This document shows, piece by piece, positions 1 to 7,263 of a stretch of 26,998 nucleotides of DNA. This DNA is from Bacillota bacterium (GTDB lineage Bacteria; Bacillota; Clostridia; Tissierellales; Sedimentibacteraceae). The stretch lies in contig JARBUP010000005.1 of NCBI GenBank assembly GCA_029239575.1, positions 1 to 26,998 on the forward strand, given 5' to 3'. The translations under genes and the position numbers were made by a program. The first letter of the stretch is position 1. Every line of letters begins with the position of its first letter. The notes under the pieces are model-generated. The model did no database searches. It saw nothing but the letters and a program-made list of their open reading frames with translations, and was not told where the DNA came from.

Positions 1-285
1 GGAGTATTAGCAGGATGTACACCTCTTCCTGTTATAGGTCTTCCAATAAAATCAACAGAACTTGATGGAATGGATGCTCTTTTAGCTATAGTACAAATGC
101 CTCCTGGAGTTCCAGTTGCAACTGTTGCAATTAACTCTTCTGAAAATGCTGCACTTTTAGCAGTTCAAATTTTATCGGTTAAATATGCAGATTTAAGGCA
201 AAAATTTAAAGAATATAAAGAAGATATGGCTCAAAAAGTTATTATTAAAGATAAAAAATTAAATGAAAAAATAAAAATGGGTTAA
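1..285 (+). CDS. purE: PurE, N5-CAIR mutase, C-terminal part
   Basis: The frame is open from base 1, so the N-terminus lies outside the window; 94 codons remain before TAA at 283-285. The visible part begins GVLAGCTPLPVIGLPIKS and continues with LLAIVQMPPGVPVATVAI and NAALLAVQIL, the conserved C-terminal half of the class I PurE family. The enzyme rearranges N5-carboxyaminoimidazole ribonucleotide to CAIR in cytosolic purine synthesis. The catalytic His and the N-terminal SDxxVM motif would be upstream and cannot be checked. The tail is Lys-rich (IIKDKKLNEKIKMG). purC follows after 14 bases, so this is the first visible gene of the purine operon. Identity is secure from motif and context. Confidence 0.95.
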   Translation, partial: GVLAGCTPLPVIGLPIKSTELDGMDALLAIVQMPPGVPVATVAINSSENAALLAVQILSVKYADLRQKFKEYKEDMAQKVIIKDKKLNEKIKMG

Positions 286-299
286 TCGGAGGAGAAAAA

Positions 300-1007
300 A
301 TGGAAAAATTACAAATGTTATATGAAGGAAAAGCAAAAAAGGTTTTTAAAACAGACAATGAAAAATTATATATCGTTGAATATAAGGACGATGCTACAGC
401 ATTTAACGGTGAAAAAAAAGGTACTATAGTTGGTAAAGGCGTTGTTAATAACAAAATGTCAGCTGCACTTTTTCAAATGCTTGAAAAAGAAGGAATACCA
501 ACTCATCAAGTTGAACTTTTAAATGATAGAGAGTCCCTTGTAAAAGCAGTAAAAATATTACCTTTAGAAGTAATAGTAAGAAATATTGCAGCAGGTTCTT
601 TAGCAAATAGATTGGGTATAGAAGAAGGCACTGTGATGAAAAAAACAGTTCTTGAGTTTTCTTATAAAAATGATGAACTTGGTGACCCAATGATTAATGA
701 TTATCACATTGCAGCAATGGAATATGCTACAGAAGAACAACTTGATGTAGTTAAGAAATATGCTTTAAAAGTAAATGAAATATTACAAAAGTTTTTCCTT
801 GAAATAAATATTAAATTAATAGATTTTAAACTTGAGTTTGGTTTATATGATGGACAAGTGATTTTAGCAGATGAAATATCACCTGACACATGCCGTTTAT
901 GGGATGCTGAAACAAATAAAAAACTTGATAAAGACCGTTTTAGAAGAGATATGGGCGGAGTAGAAGAAGTATATCAAGAAGTTCTTCAAAGAATTAGCCA
1001 AAAATAA
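300..1007 (+). CDS. purC: PurC, SAICAR synthetase
   Basis: 235 residues, the usual length of bacterial PurC. It condenses CAIR with aspartate using ATP. Family motifs in order: LYEGKAKKVF near residue 6, DDATAFNGEKK near 30, NKMSAALFQMLEKEGIPTH near 50, LEVIVRNIAAGS near 83, and ISPDTCRLWD near 195. The ATG at 300 is preceded by GGAGGAG at 288-294. It lies between purE and purF with gaps of 14 and 9 bases, so it is almost certainly cotranscribed. No irregularity is seen. Confidence 0.98.
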   Translation: MEKLQMLYEGKAKKVFKTDNEKLYIVEYKDDATAFNGEKKGTIVGKGVVNNKMSAALFQMLEKEGIPTHQVELLNDRESLVKAVKILPLEVIVRNIAAGSLANRLGIEEGTVMKKTVLEFSYKNDELGDPMINDYHIAAMEYATEEQLDVVKKYALKVNEILQKFFLEINIKLIDFKLEFGLYDGQVILADEISPDTCRLWDAETNKKLDKDRFRRDMGGVEEVYQEVLQRISQK

Positions 1008-1016
1008 GGAGAAAAA

Positions 1017-2423
1017 ATGTACGAAAATATGAGCATTGATATATTAGATGATGACAAACTCCACGAAGAATGTGGTGTCATAGGAGTTTTCTCGGAAAAT
1101 AAAAATATAACTTCACAATTAATATATTATGGATTGTTTGCACTTCAACATAGAGGTCAGGAAAGTGCAGGTATGGCAATTCATACTGGCGAAAGAATAG
1201 ACTACCATAAAGACATGGGTCTTGTATCAGATGTTTTAACTAAGGATGTTATTCAAAAGTTTAATGGAGATATTGCCATAGGTCATGTTAGATATGCTAC
1301 AACTGGAGAAAGTGCAAAAGAAAATGCTCAGCCCTTAGTTGTAAGATATAAAAAAGGAACATTGGCACTTGCTCACAACGGAAATTTAGTAAATGCAGAT
1401 TCTATGAGGGATATTTTAGAGGACTCAGGTGTTATATTTCAAACTACAACTGATACTGAAGTTGTTGCAAACATGATTGCAAGGCATTCAACTGGTGATC
1501 TTTTAAAATCTATTAAAAATGTAGTTGAAATAATAAAAGGTGCATATGCATTTGTTATTATGACAGAAAAAGAATTAATTGGAGTAAGAGATAATTTTGG
1601 TCTTAGACCTCTTTGTCTTGGGAAAAGAGAAGATGGCTATGTTTTAGCATCTGAAAGTTGTGCAATAAGCGCAATGGGTGCTGAATTTGTAAGAGATATT
1701 GAGCCAGGTGAAATAGTTATTATAAATGGAAATGGTATTGAAAGTATTAAAAGTTCAAAATATGCTCAGAAAAAATCATGTATATTTGAATATGTATATT
1801 TTGCAAGACCTGACTCTGACATCGACGGCATTAATGTATATAAAACAAGATATGAATCAGGAAAATTATTAGCAAAAGAATCTCCTGTTAAAGCAGATTT
1901 AGTTTTTTCAGTTCCAGACTCAGGAACACCTGCAGCAATTGGTTATGCAGAAGAACTTGGTATTCCTTTTGGACTTGGACTTATTAAAAACAGATATGCA
2001 AAAAGAACTTTTATAGAACCTACTCAAGATTTAAGAGAACAGGGTGTTAAAACAAAATTAAGTGTTTTAAAAGAACTTGTAAAAGATAAAATAGTTGTAA
2101 TGGTAGATGACAGTATAGTAAGAGGAACTACAACAAAACAAATAGTTTCTATGGTTAAAGAAGCTGGAGCAAAGGAAGTACATGTTAGAATAGCATCTCC
2201 TCCTGTAACTCATTCATGTTTCTTTGGTATAAATACACCATATAGAAGTTTTTTAATAGGTGCAACTAAAACTATTGATGAAATTAGAGAATATATAAAT
2301 GCAGACAGTGTGTACTATTTAAGCCTACAAGGTTTAATTAAATCAACTGGTCATGAACAAGGCTTTTGCTTAGCATGTTTGAATGGCGATTATCCAATGG
2401 AAGTGCCAAACTTTGATATATAA
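1017..2423 (+). CDS. purF: PurF, amidophosphoribosyltransferase (propeptide and Fe-S type)
   Basis: 468 residues. It catalyses the committed step, PRPP plus glutamine to phosphoribosylamine. The N-terminal nucleophile is Cys19 in EECGVIGVF; the 18 residues before it should be a cleaved propeptide, as in Bacillus-type PurF. The PRPP motif VVMVDDSIVRGTT lies near residues 360-373. Cys255 (SCIFEY), Cys401 (THSCFFG), Cys451 and Cys454 (FCLACLNG) match the four 4Fe-4S ligands of the Bacillus enzyme, which make it oxygen labile. The Shine-Dalgarno AAGGAG (1006-1011) overlaps the purC stop. Feedback inhibition by purine nucleotides is known for the family but not visible here. Confidence 0.98.
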   Translation: MYENMSIDILDDDKLHEECGVIGVFSENKNITSQLIYYGLFALQHRGQESAGMAIHTGERIDYHKDMGLVSDVLTKDVIQKFNGDIAIGHVRYATTGESAKENAQPLVVRYKKGTLALAHNGNLVNADSMRDILEDSGVIFQTTTDTEVVANMIARHSTGDLLKSIKNVVEIIKGAYAFVIMTEKELIGVRDNFGLRPLCLGKREDGYVLASESCAISAMGAEFVRDIEPGEIVIINGNGIESIKSSKYAQKKSCIFEYVYFARPDSDIDGINVYKTRYESGKLLAKESPVKADLVFSVPDSGTPAAIGYAEELGIPFGLGLIKNRYAKRTFIEPTQDLREQGVKTKLSVLKELVKDKIVVMVDDSIVRGTTTKQIVSMVKEAGAKEVHVRIASPPVTHSCFFGINTPYRSFLIGATKTIDEIREYINADSVYYLSLQGLIKSTGHEQGFCLACLNGDYPMEVPNFDI

Positions 2424-2437
2424 AAAGGAGAAATAAC

Positions 2438-3478
2438 ATGTCTGATAAATTAACATATAAAGATTCTGGCGTAGATATTCATGCAGGATATGAAACTGTA
2501 AGACTTATAAAAGATTATGTAAAAAAAACATACACAAAAGGTGTTGTATCCGACATTGGAGGTTTTGGTGGACTTTTTGCATTAAATAAGGATGAGTACG
2601 AAGAACCAGTTTTAGTTTCTGGAACTGATGGTGTTGGTACTAAATTAATGATAGCATTTAAAACTGACAAACATGATACTATTGGTGAAGATGCAGTAGC
2701 TATGTGCGTAAATGATGTAATATGTCAAGGTGCTAAACCATTATTTTTCTTAGATTATATTGCTACAGGTAAATTAGATCCTAAAAAAGCATCTGATATA
2801 GTTAAAGGTGTAGCTAACGGATGTATTAAAGCGGGGGCTGCTTTAATAGGAGGAGAAACTGCAGAAATGCCAGGTCTTTATGGTGATGGCGAATATGATA
2901 TTGCAGGATTTTGTGTTGGTATAGTAGATAAAAAGAAAATAATAAATGGAAGTAAAATAGTTGACGGAGATATTTTAATAGGAATACCTTCAAGTGGAAT
3001 TCATTCTAATGGTTATTCATTAGTAAGAAAAATATTTTTCGATCATAAAAATTATAATGTAAATGAATATGTGTATGAACTTAGCTCTACATTAGGTGAT
3101 GCATTGATAACACCAACAAGAATATATGTTGAATTAATACTTGACTTAATTTCTAAATATGAAATAAAAGGTCTATCAAATATAACAGGCGGTGGCTTTT
3201 ATGAAAATATTCCAAGAATGTTTCCTGAAGGTATAACTGCTGATATTGATACTAAAGATATTGATGTTCTTCCTATATTTAAATTAATGCAAAGAGAAGG
3301 AAATGTGGATATGGATGAAATGTATTCTGCATTTAATATGGGAATAGGAATGGTAATGGCAGTTAGCCCTGAAATTTCAAATGATGTAATGAATTATTTA
3401 AAAAGCAGATCCGAAAAACCTGTAATAATAGGTAAAACTGTTAAACGAGAAGGAGCTCTTAAAATATGCCACAAATAA
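2438..3478 (+). CDS. purM: PurM, AIR synthetase
   Basis: 346 residues, normal for the family. It cyclises FGAM to aminoimidazole ribonucleotide with ATP. Visible motifs are VSGTDGVGTKL near residue 60, DAVAMCVNDVICQGAKPLFFLDY near 87, GGETAEMPGLY near 138, PSSGIHSNGYSLVRK near 185 and LSNITGGGFYENIPRM near 245. AAAAGGAG lies just upstream of the ATG, beside the purF stop. The last 13 bases overlap the start of purN, indicating translational coupling. Confidence 0.98.
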   Translation: MSDKLTYKDSGVDIHAGYETVRLIKDYVKKTYTKGVVSDIGGFGGLFALNKDEYEEPVLVSGTDGVGTKLMIAFKTDKHDTIGEDAVAMCVNDVICQGAKPLFFLDYIATGKLDPKKASDIVKGVANGCIKAGAALIGGETAEMPGLYGDGEYDIAGFCVGIVDKKKIINGSKIVDGDILIGIPSSGIHSNGYSLVRKIFFDHKNYNVNEYVYELSSTLGDALITPTRIYVELILDLISKYEIKGLSNITGGGFYENIPRMFPEGITADIDTKDIDVLPIFKLMQREGNVDMDEMYSAFNMGIGMVMAVSPEISNDVMNYLKSRSEKPVIIGKTVKREGALKICHK

Positions 3479-4089
3479 AAATTGGTATTTTAGTGTCAGG
3501 CTCTGGAACAAATTTACAATCCATTATAAATAGTGTAGAATCAGGTTTTATAAATGGAAAAATACAAGTAGTTATTTCTAATAAAGAAAATGCTTATGGA
3601 TTACAAAGAGCAAGAAATCATAATATAGGTGCAGTTTTTATAAATGAAAAAAATTATTCTAACATAGAAGAATATAATGAAGCTATTATAAAAGAACTCA
3701 AAAGTCACGGTGTTGAATTAGTAGTTTTAGCAGGGTATATAAAAATTCTGACAAATAAATTTATTGAAACATATAGCAACAAAATTATAAATATCCATCC
3801 ATCATTAATACCTTCATTTTGTGGTAAAGGATATTATGGACTTAAAGTACATGAAGCAGCAATAAATTATGGAGTTAAATTAAGTGGGGCAACAGTTCAT
3901 TTTGTCAATGAAGAAGCAGACAATGGCCCAATTATTTTTCAAGAATCTGTAAGCGTTCATTATGATGATACAGCTGAAACTCTGCAAGAAAGAATACTAG
4001 AAGTTGAACATAAACTTTTACCATTAGCTTTAAAATATTATTGCGAAAATAAAATTGAAGTTGTAGGAAGAAAAGTAAAAATTAAATAG
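3466..4089 (+). CDS. purN: PurN, folate-dependent GAR transformylase
   Basis: 207 residues. It transfers a formyl group from 10-formyl-THF to GAR. The phosphate loop SGSGTNLQSI is at residues 11-20. The catalytic triad typical of the family is visible: Asn109 and His111 in NIHPSLIPS, and Asp152 in EEADNGP. The folate-site segment CGKGYYGLKVHEA is intact. The ATG at 3466 lies inside the end of purM (13-base overlap) and has its own AAGGAG at 3450-3455 within purM. The folate route implies that the cell makes 10-formyl-THF, normal for an acetogen-like or amino-acid-fermenting anaerobe (inference). Confidence 0.97.
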   Translation: MPQIKIGILVSGSGTNLQSIINSVESGFINGKIQVVISNKENAYGLQRARNHNIGAVFINEKNYSNIEEYNEAIIKELKSHGVELVVLAGYIKILTNKFIETYSNKIINIHPSLIPSFCGKGYYGLKVHEAAINYGVKLSGATVHFVNEEADNGPIIFQESVSVHYDDTAETLQERILEVEHKLLPLALKYYCENKIEVVGRKVKIK

Positions 4090-4112
4090 CAATTATTATT
4101 AATTCATTGCTA
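4087..4112 (+). other. Small hairpin between purN and purH
   Basis: TAGCAAT (4087-4093) and ATTGCTA (4106-4112) are perfect inverted copies with a 12-base AT loop. The left arm includes the purN stop codon. It sits in the widest gap of the purine operon (41 bases). No T-run follows, so it is not an intrinsic terminator. It may protect or mark an RNA end, or be chance in AT-rich DNA. Confidence 0.25.
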
Positions 4113-4130
4113 TCATAAAGGAGTCAATAA

Positions 4131-5681
4131 ATGAGAGCTTTAATAAGCGTTTCAGATAAAACAGGAATAGTTGAATTTGCAAAAGAACTTCAAAAATTAG
4201 GAATTGAAATAATTTCTACTGGAGGAACTCATAAAGCACTATGTGATGCTGGTATAAATGTAATAGGAATTTCTGATGTAACAGGGTTTCCTGAATGCTT
4301 GGATGGTAGAGTAAAAACTCTTCATCCAAATATCCATGCTGGATTGTTGGCTATAAGAAATAATCCTGAACATATGAAGCAATTAAAAGAATTAAATGTA
4401 GAAACTATAGATATAGTTGTTGTTAATTTATATCCTTTTAAGCAAACAATTCTAAAAGACAATGTTACAAGAGAAGAAGCAATTGAAAACATAGATATAG
4501 GCGGACCAACAATGCTCCGTTCTGCTGCTAAAAATTATCAGGATGTTGCTGTTGTCATAGACCCAATGGATTATGATAAGGTTATAGAAGAATTAACTAA
4601 TGAAGGTCAAGTTTCTTTAGACACTAAATTTTATCTTTGTTCAAAAGTATTTGCTCACACTGCAAGTTATGATGCTTTAATAGCTGAATATATGAAAAAG
4701 CAAAGAGAAGATTTCCAATTGCCTCAAACTATTACAATGACTTATGAAAAAGTTCAAGATATGCGTTATGGTGAAAATCCTCATCAAAAAGCAGCTTTTT
4801 ATAAAGAAATTAGTAAAAATAATGGTCTTTTAACATCTGCAGAACAGCTTCATGGAAAAGAATTATCATTTAATAATATAAATGATACAAATGGAGCTTT
4901 AGAACTTTTAAAAGAATTTGAAGAACCAACTGTTGTTGGATGTAAACATTCTAATCCATGTGGCGTTGGAACAGCTGATAATATTTATGATGCTTATATA
5001 AAAGCTTATTCAGCAGACCCTACATCAGTGTTCGGTGGAATAATAGTTGCTAACAGAGAAATAGATGAAAAAACTGCGGTCGAAATAAATAAAATATTTA
5101 TTGAAATAGTTGTTGCTCCATCATTTACTGAAAATGCTTTACAAATATTAAAACAAAAGAAAAATATAAGATTATTAAAAATAGAAAATATAATGCAAAA
5201 ACAAAATGAAAACTCTTATGACCTTAAAAAGGTTGCTGGAGGCATTTTAGTTCAAACTATAGATTCAAAACTTTCAGATGGTGAATTAAAAACAGTTACT
5301 AAAAGAGAACCATCAAATCAGGAATTAAAAGATATGTTAATGGCGTGGAAAATTGTAAAACATACAAAATCAAATGCTATTGTTATAGTTAAAAATGGAC
5401 AGTCCATAGGAGTTGGACCTGGACAGGTAAATCGTATTTGGGCTTGCAAACAAGCAATTGAACATGCAGAAGAATCACTTGGTAAAGATGTTTTAACAGG
5501 AGCAAGCCTTGCTTCGGATGCATTTTTCCCATTTTCAGATTGTGTTGAAGCAGCTGCACAAGCAGGAATTACTGCTATAATTCAGCCCGGTGGTTCCATT
5601 AAAGATAATGACTCCATAGAAGCATGCGACAATTACAATATTTCAATGCTTTTTACAAATATGAGACATTTTAAACATTAA
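4131..5681 (+). CDS. purH: PurH, bifunctional AICAR transformylase / IMP cyclohydrolase
   Basis: 516 residues, the usual bifunctional length. The N-terminal IMP cyclohydrolase (MGS-like) domain shows ALISVSDKTGIVEFAKEL, STGGTHKAL, DGRVKTLHPNIHAG and NIDIGGPTMLRSAAKN. The AICAR formyltransferase domain follows from about residue 200, with RYGENPHQKAAFY, the catalytic Lys-His in CKHSNPCGVG, SVFGGIIVANREID, KSNAIVIVKNGQSIGVGPGQ and SDAFFPFSDCVEAAAQAG. It performs the last two steps to IMP. AAAGGAG lies at 4117-4123. It continues the operon after a small hairpin. Confidence 0.98.
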   Translation: MRALISVSDKTGIVEFAKELQKLGIEIISTGGTHKALCDAGINVIGISDVTGFPECLDGRVKTLHPNIHAGLLAIRNNPEHMKQLKELNVETIDIVVVNLYPFKQTILKDNVTREEAIENIDIGGPTMLRSAAKNYQDVAVVIDPMDYDKVIEELTNEGQVSLDTKFYLCSKVFAHTASYDALIAEYMKKQREDFQLPQTITMTYEKVQDMRYGENPHQKAAFYKEISKNNGLLTSAEQLHGKELSFNNINDTNGALELLKEFEEPTVVGCKHSNPCGVGTADNIYDAYIKAYSADPTSVFGGIIVANREIDEKTAVEINKIFIEIVVAPSFTENALQILKQKKNIRLLKIENIMQKQNENSYDLKKVAGGILVQTIDSKLSDGELKTVTKREPSNQELKDMLMAWKIVKHTKSNAIVIVKNGQSIGVGPGQVNRIWACKQAIEHAEESLGKDVLTGASLASDAFFPFSDCVEAAAQAGITAIIQPGGSIKDNDSIEACDNYNISMLFTNMRHFKH

Positions 5682-5700
5682 TATTTTTTTGGAGGAAATT

Positions 5701-6954
5701 ATGAAAGTATTAGTTGTTGGAAACGGCGCAAGAGAACATGCTATATGCTATAAGCTTAAACAAAGCCATAGAATATCAAAGTTGTACTGTATACCTGGTA
5801 ATGCAGGTATACGCCAATTAGCAGAATGTATTAATATTAATGCAGAAAATTTAAATGATATAGTTTCATTTGCAGTGAATGAAAAAATAGATTTAGCAGT
5901 TATAGGCCCAGAAGGACCTTTAGTTTCAGGATTAGTCGACATGTTAAATGAAAAAAACATAAGAGCATTCGGGCCAAATGCAAAGGGTGCAAGATTAGAA
6001 GGAAGTAAATCATATTCAAAATATTTTATGGAAAAATATGAGGTTCCAACTGCTAAATATGAAGTGTACACTGATGCCAAAGAAGCTTTAAATGGTTTAA
6101 AACATTTTAGTGTTCCAATAGTTGTTAAAGCAGATGGACTTGCTGCTGGAAAAGGTGTTTTAATTTGTGAGAGTTTAGATGAAGCAGAAAAAGCTATTAA
6201 AAATATCATGGAAGATAAGCAATTTGGAGATGCAGGAGCAACAGTAGTTATAGAAGAATTTTTAAGCGGAACAGAAACATCACTTTTATGTTTTGTAGAT
6301 GGCAATAAAATTATACCTATGGAAAGTGCTCGTGATTATAAAAGAGCACTTGATAATGATCTTGGTTTAAATACTGGTGGCATGGGATGTTTTTCACCAA
6401 ATCCTATATATACTGATAAATTAAGAAATTATATTAAAGAAAATATTCTTGATACAACATTAAATGGTTTTAAAAATGAAAATATAAATTTCAAAGGTAT
6501 TTTATTTGTTGGTCTTATGATTACTGGGGATGAAGCAAAAGTTTTAGAATATAATACTCGTTTTGGTGATCCTGAAACTGAAGTAATACTTCCAAGACTT
6601 GAATCAGATTTGTTGGATATAATGGAAAAATGTATAGATGGAAATTTATCAGAAGAAGATTTACAATGGAAACAGGAAAAAAGTGTTACTGTAATACTTG
6701 CATCTGGTGGATATCCTGAGTATTATGAAAAAGGAATAAATATTACTGGCCTTGATGATGTAGATGATGATATAATAATATTCCATGGTGGAACAAAATT
6801 AATGGATGGAAAAGTATTAACTGACGGCGGAAGGGTTTTAGCTGTAACTGCACTTGGTAAAACAATTGAAGAAGCAAGAGAAAAAGTTTATAAAAATATC
6901 CCTAAAATAAGTTTTGATAAAATGCAATACAGAAAAGATATTGCAAATATATAA
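5701..6954 (+). CDS. purD: PurD, GAR synthetase
   Basis: 417 residues from the ATG at 5701. It ligates glycine to phosphoribosylamine with ATP. Motifs: VLVVGNGAREHAICYKL at the N-terminus, LAVIGPEGPLVSGLVD, GPNAKGARLEGSKSYSKYFM, and the ATP-grasp core PIVVKADGLAAGKGVLIC, DYKRALDNDLGLNTGGMG and LEYNTRFGDPETEVILPRL. A TTG at 5689 also opens this frame, but it overlaps the GGAGG ribosome site (5691-5695), so 5701 is the start. It is the last purine gene; purL does not follow, and the next 305 bases are repeats and leader. Confidence 0.97.
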   Translation: MKVLVVGNGAREHAICYKLKQSHRISKLYCIPGNAGIRQLAECININAENLNDIVSFAVNEKIDLAVIGPEGPLVSGLVDMLNEKNIRAFGPNAKGARLEGSKSYSKYFMEKYEVPTAKYEVYTDAKEALNGLKHFSVPIVVKADGLAAGKGVLICESLDEAEKAIKNIMEDKQFGDAGATVVIEEFLSGTETSLLCFVDGNKIIPMESARDYKRALDNDLGLNTGGMGCFSPNPIYTDKLRNYIKENILDTTLNGFKNENINFKGILFVGLMITGDEAKVLEYNTRFGDPETEVILPRLESDLLDIMEKCIDGNLSEEDLQWKQEKSVTVILASGGYPEYYEKGINITGLDDVDDDIIIFHGGTKLMDGKVLTDGGRVLAVTALGKTIEEAREKVYKNIPKISFDKMQYRKDIANI

Positions 6955-6964
6955 TATGTTGGCT

Positions 6965-6991
6965 TGTCATCCTGAACATAGTGAAGGATCT
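6965..6991 (+). repeat. Dispersed palindromic-repeat arm (copy A)
   Basis: This is a 27-base unit beginning TGTCATCCTGA and ending GTGAAGGATCT. It recurs in the same orientation 47 bases downstream at 7012 and with small changes at 15570. Each A and B copy is preceded by GCT. It is a single left arm without an adjacent right arm of its own. The translation contains HPEHSEGS, a close relative of the HPERSEGS string seen in many spurious ORFs in other genomes, so this is a widespread noncoding repeat (recollection plus inference). Confidence 0.8.
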
Positions 6992-7011
6992 ATAATTAAA
7001 TTTCTGAAGCT

Positions 7012-7084
7012 TGTCATCCAAAACGATAGTGAAGGATCTTATGTTTTTAACAAATTAGATTCTTCCCTACCGCTCAAAATGGCA
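7012..7084 (+). repeat. Dispersed palindromic repeat, inverted pair (copies B and D)
   Basis: The left arm (7012-7038) begins TGTCATCC and ends GTGAAGGATCT. The right arm (7057-7084) starts AGATTCTTCC and, reverse-complemented, reads as a degenerate copy of the same unit. Together they form an imperfect hairpin around an AT-rich centre (7039-7056). The complete element at 15570-15644 has the same architecture. The location between the purine operon and a transporter operon is typical of REP-like or MITE-like intergenic repeats. No transposase gene is nearby. Confidence 0.75.
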
Positions 7085-7113
7085 AATATAAATAAATATA
7101 TATATTTATATTT
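7084..7113 (+). other. AT-only hairpin in purD to lipoprotein spacer
   Basis: AAATATAAATA (7084-7094) and TATTTATATTT (7103-7113) form a perfect 11-bp stem around eight AT bases. It abuts the inverted repeat pair. It has no GC pairs, so it would be weak as an RNA terminator. It could be a melting-prone or regulatory site, or a consequence of base composition. Confidence 0.4.
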
Positions 7114-7133
7114 ATTGGGTTGTTTATTGTACA

Positions 7134-7192
7134 AAATGAGAAGTAATACGAAGCATCCTTCTCATTTATCACCAAAGATGATGCAAGGAGAA
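7134..7192 (+). promoter_or_regulatory. Structured 5' leader upstream of the nucleoside-type importer
   Basis: AAATGAGAAG (7134-7143) pairs perfectly with CTTCTCATTT (7158-7167), a 10-bp stem with a 14-base loop. GCATC in that loop (7153-7157) can pair with GATGC at 7180-7184, giving a pseudoknot or an alternative fold. TTCTC in the stem could instead pair with GAGAA at 7188-7192, overlapping the AAGGAG ribosome site (7185-7190). This is the outline of a cis-acting leader. It does not show the conserved core of the purine riboswitch that I know, so no class is assigned. Confidence 0.35.
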
Positions 7193-7200
7193 ACCTTTTA

Positions 7201-7263
7201 ATGGATTTCAACTTTCTCATATACATATTAATATTAAAAAAATTTAAAGGAGATTTAAAATGA
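7201..7263 (+). CDS. Possible 20-residue leader ORF coupled to the lipoprotein gene
   Basis: ATG at 7201 is preceded by AAGGAG at 7185-7190 with a 10-base gap. It reads MDFNFLIYILILKKFKGDLK and ends in TGA at 7261-7263, so its stop overlaps the ATG (7260) of the next gene by two bases. The peptide is hydrophobic and then basic. A translated short ORF ending exactly on a start codon suggests translational coupling. Equally, an ORF of this length can arise by chance. The downstream gene also has its own AAAGGAG (7246-7252) inside this ORF. Confidence 0.25.
   Translation: MDFNFLIYILILKKFKGDLK

Noticed and set aside
5748..6305. 185-codon leftward open frame opposite purD
   Set aside because: It lies wholly inside purD, which has complete family motifs; Ser/Pro/Phe-rich composition is typical of an antisense shadow, with no promoter or ribosome site.
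6965..7042. CRISPR-like direct repeats (two 27-base arms, 20-base gap)
   Set aside because: Only two direct copies, the third is inverted, and a palindromic copy exists 8.5 kb away. No cas genes are present. It is a dispersed repeat.
6914..7201. 95-codon rightward frame starting inside purD and running through the spacer
   Set aside because: It starts within purD in another frame and has no ribosome site. Its translation (HPEHSEGS and similar) is just the dispersed repeat read as codons, a known source of spurious proteins.
7114..7259. Classical purine riboswitch before the importer
   Set aside because: Checked for the conserved three-way junction and loop segments of the purine class; they are not present. 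Only a generic stem with possible alternative pairing is seen.
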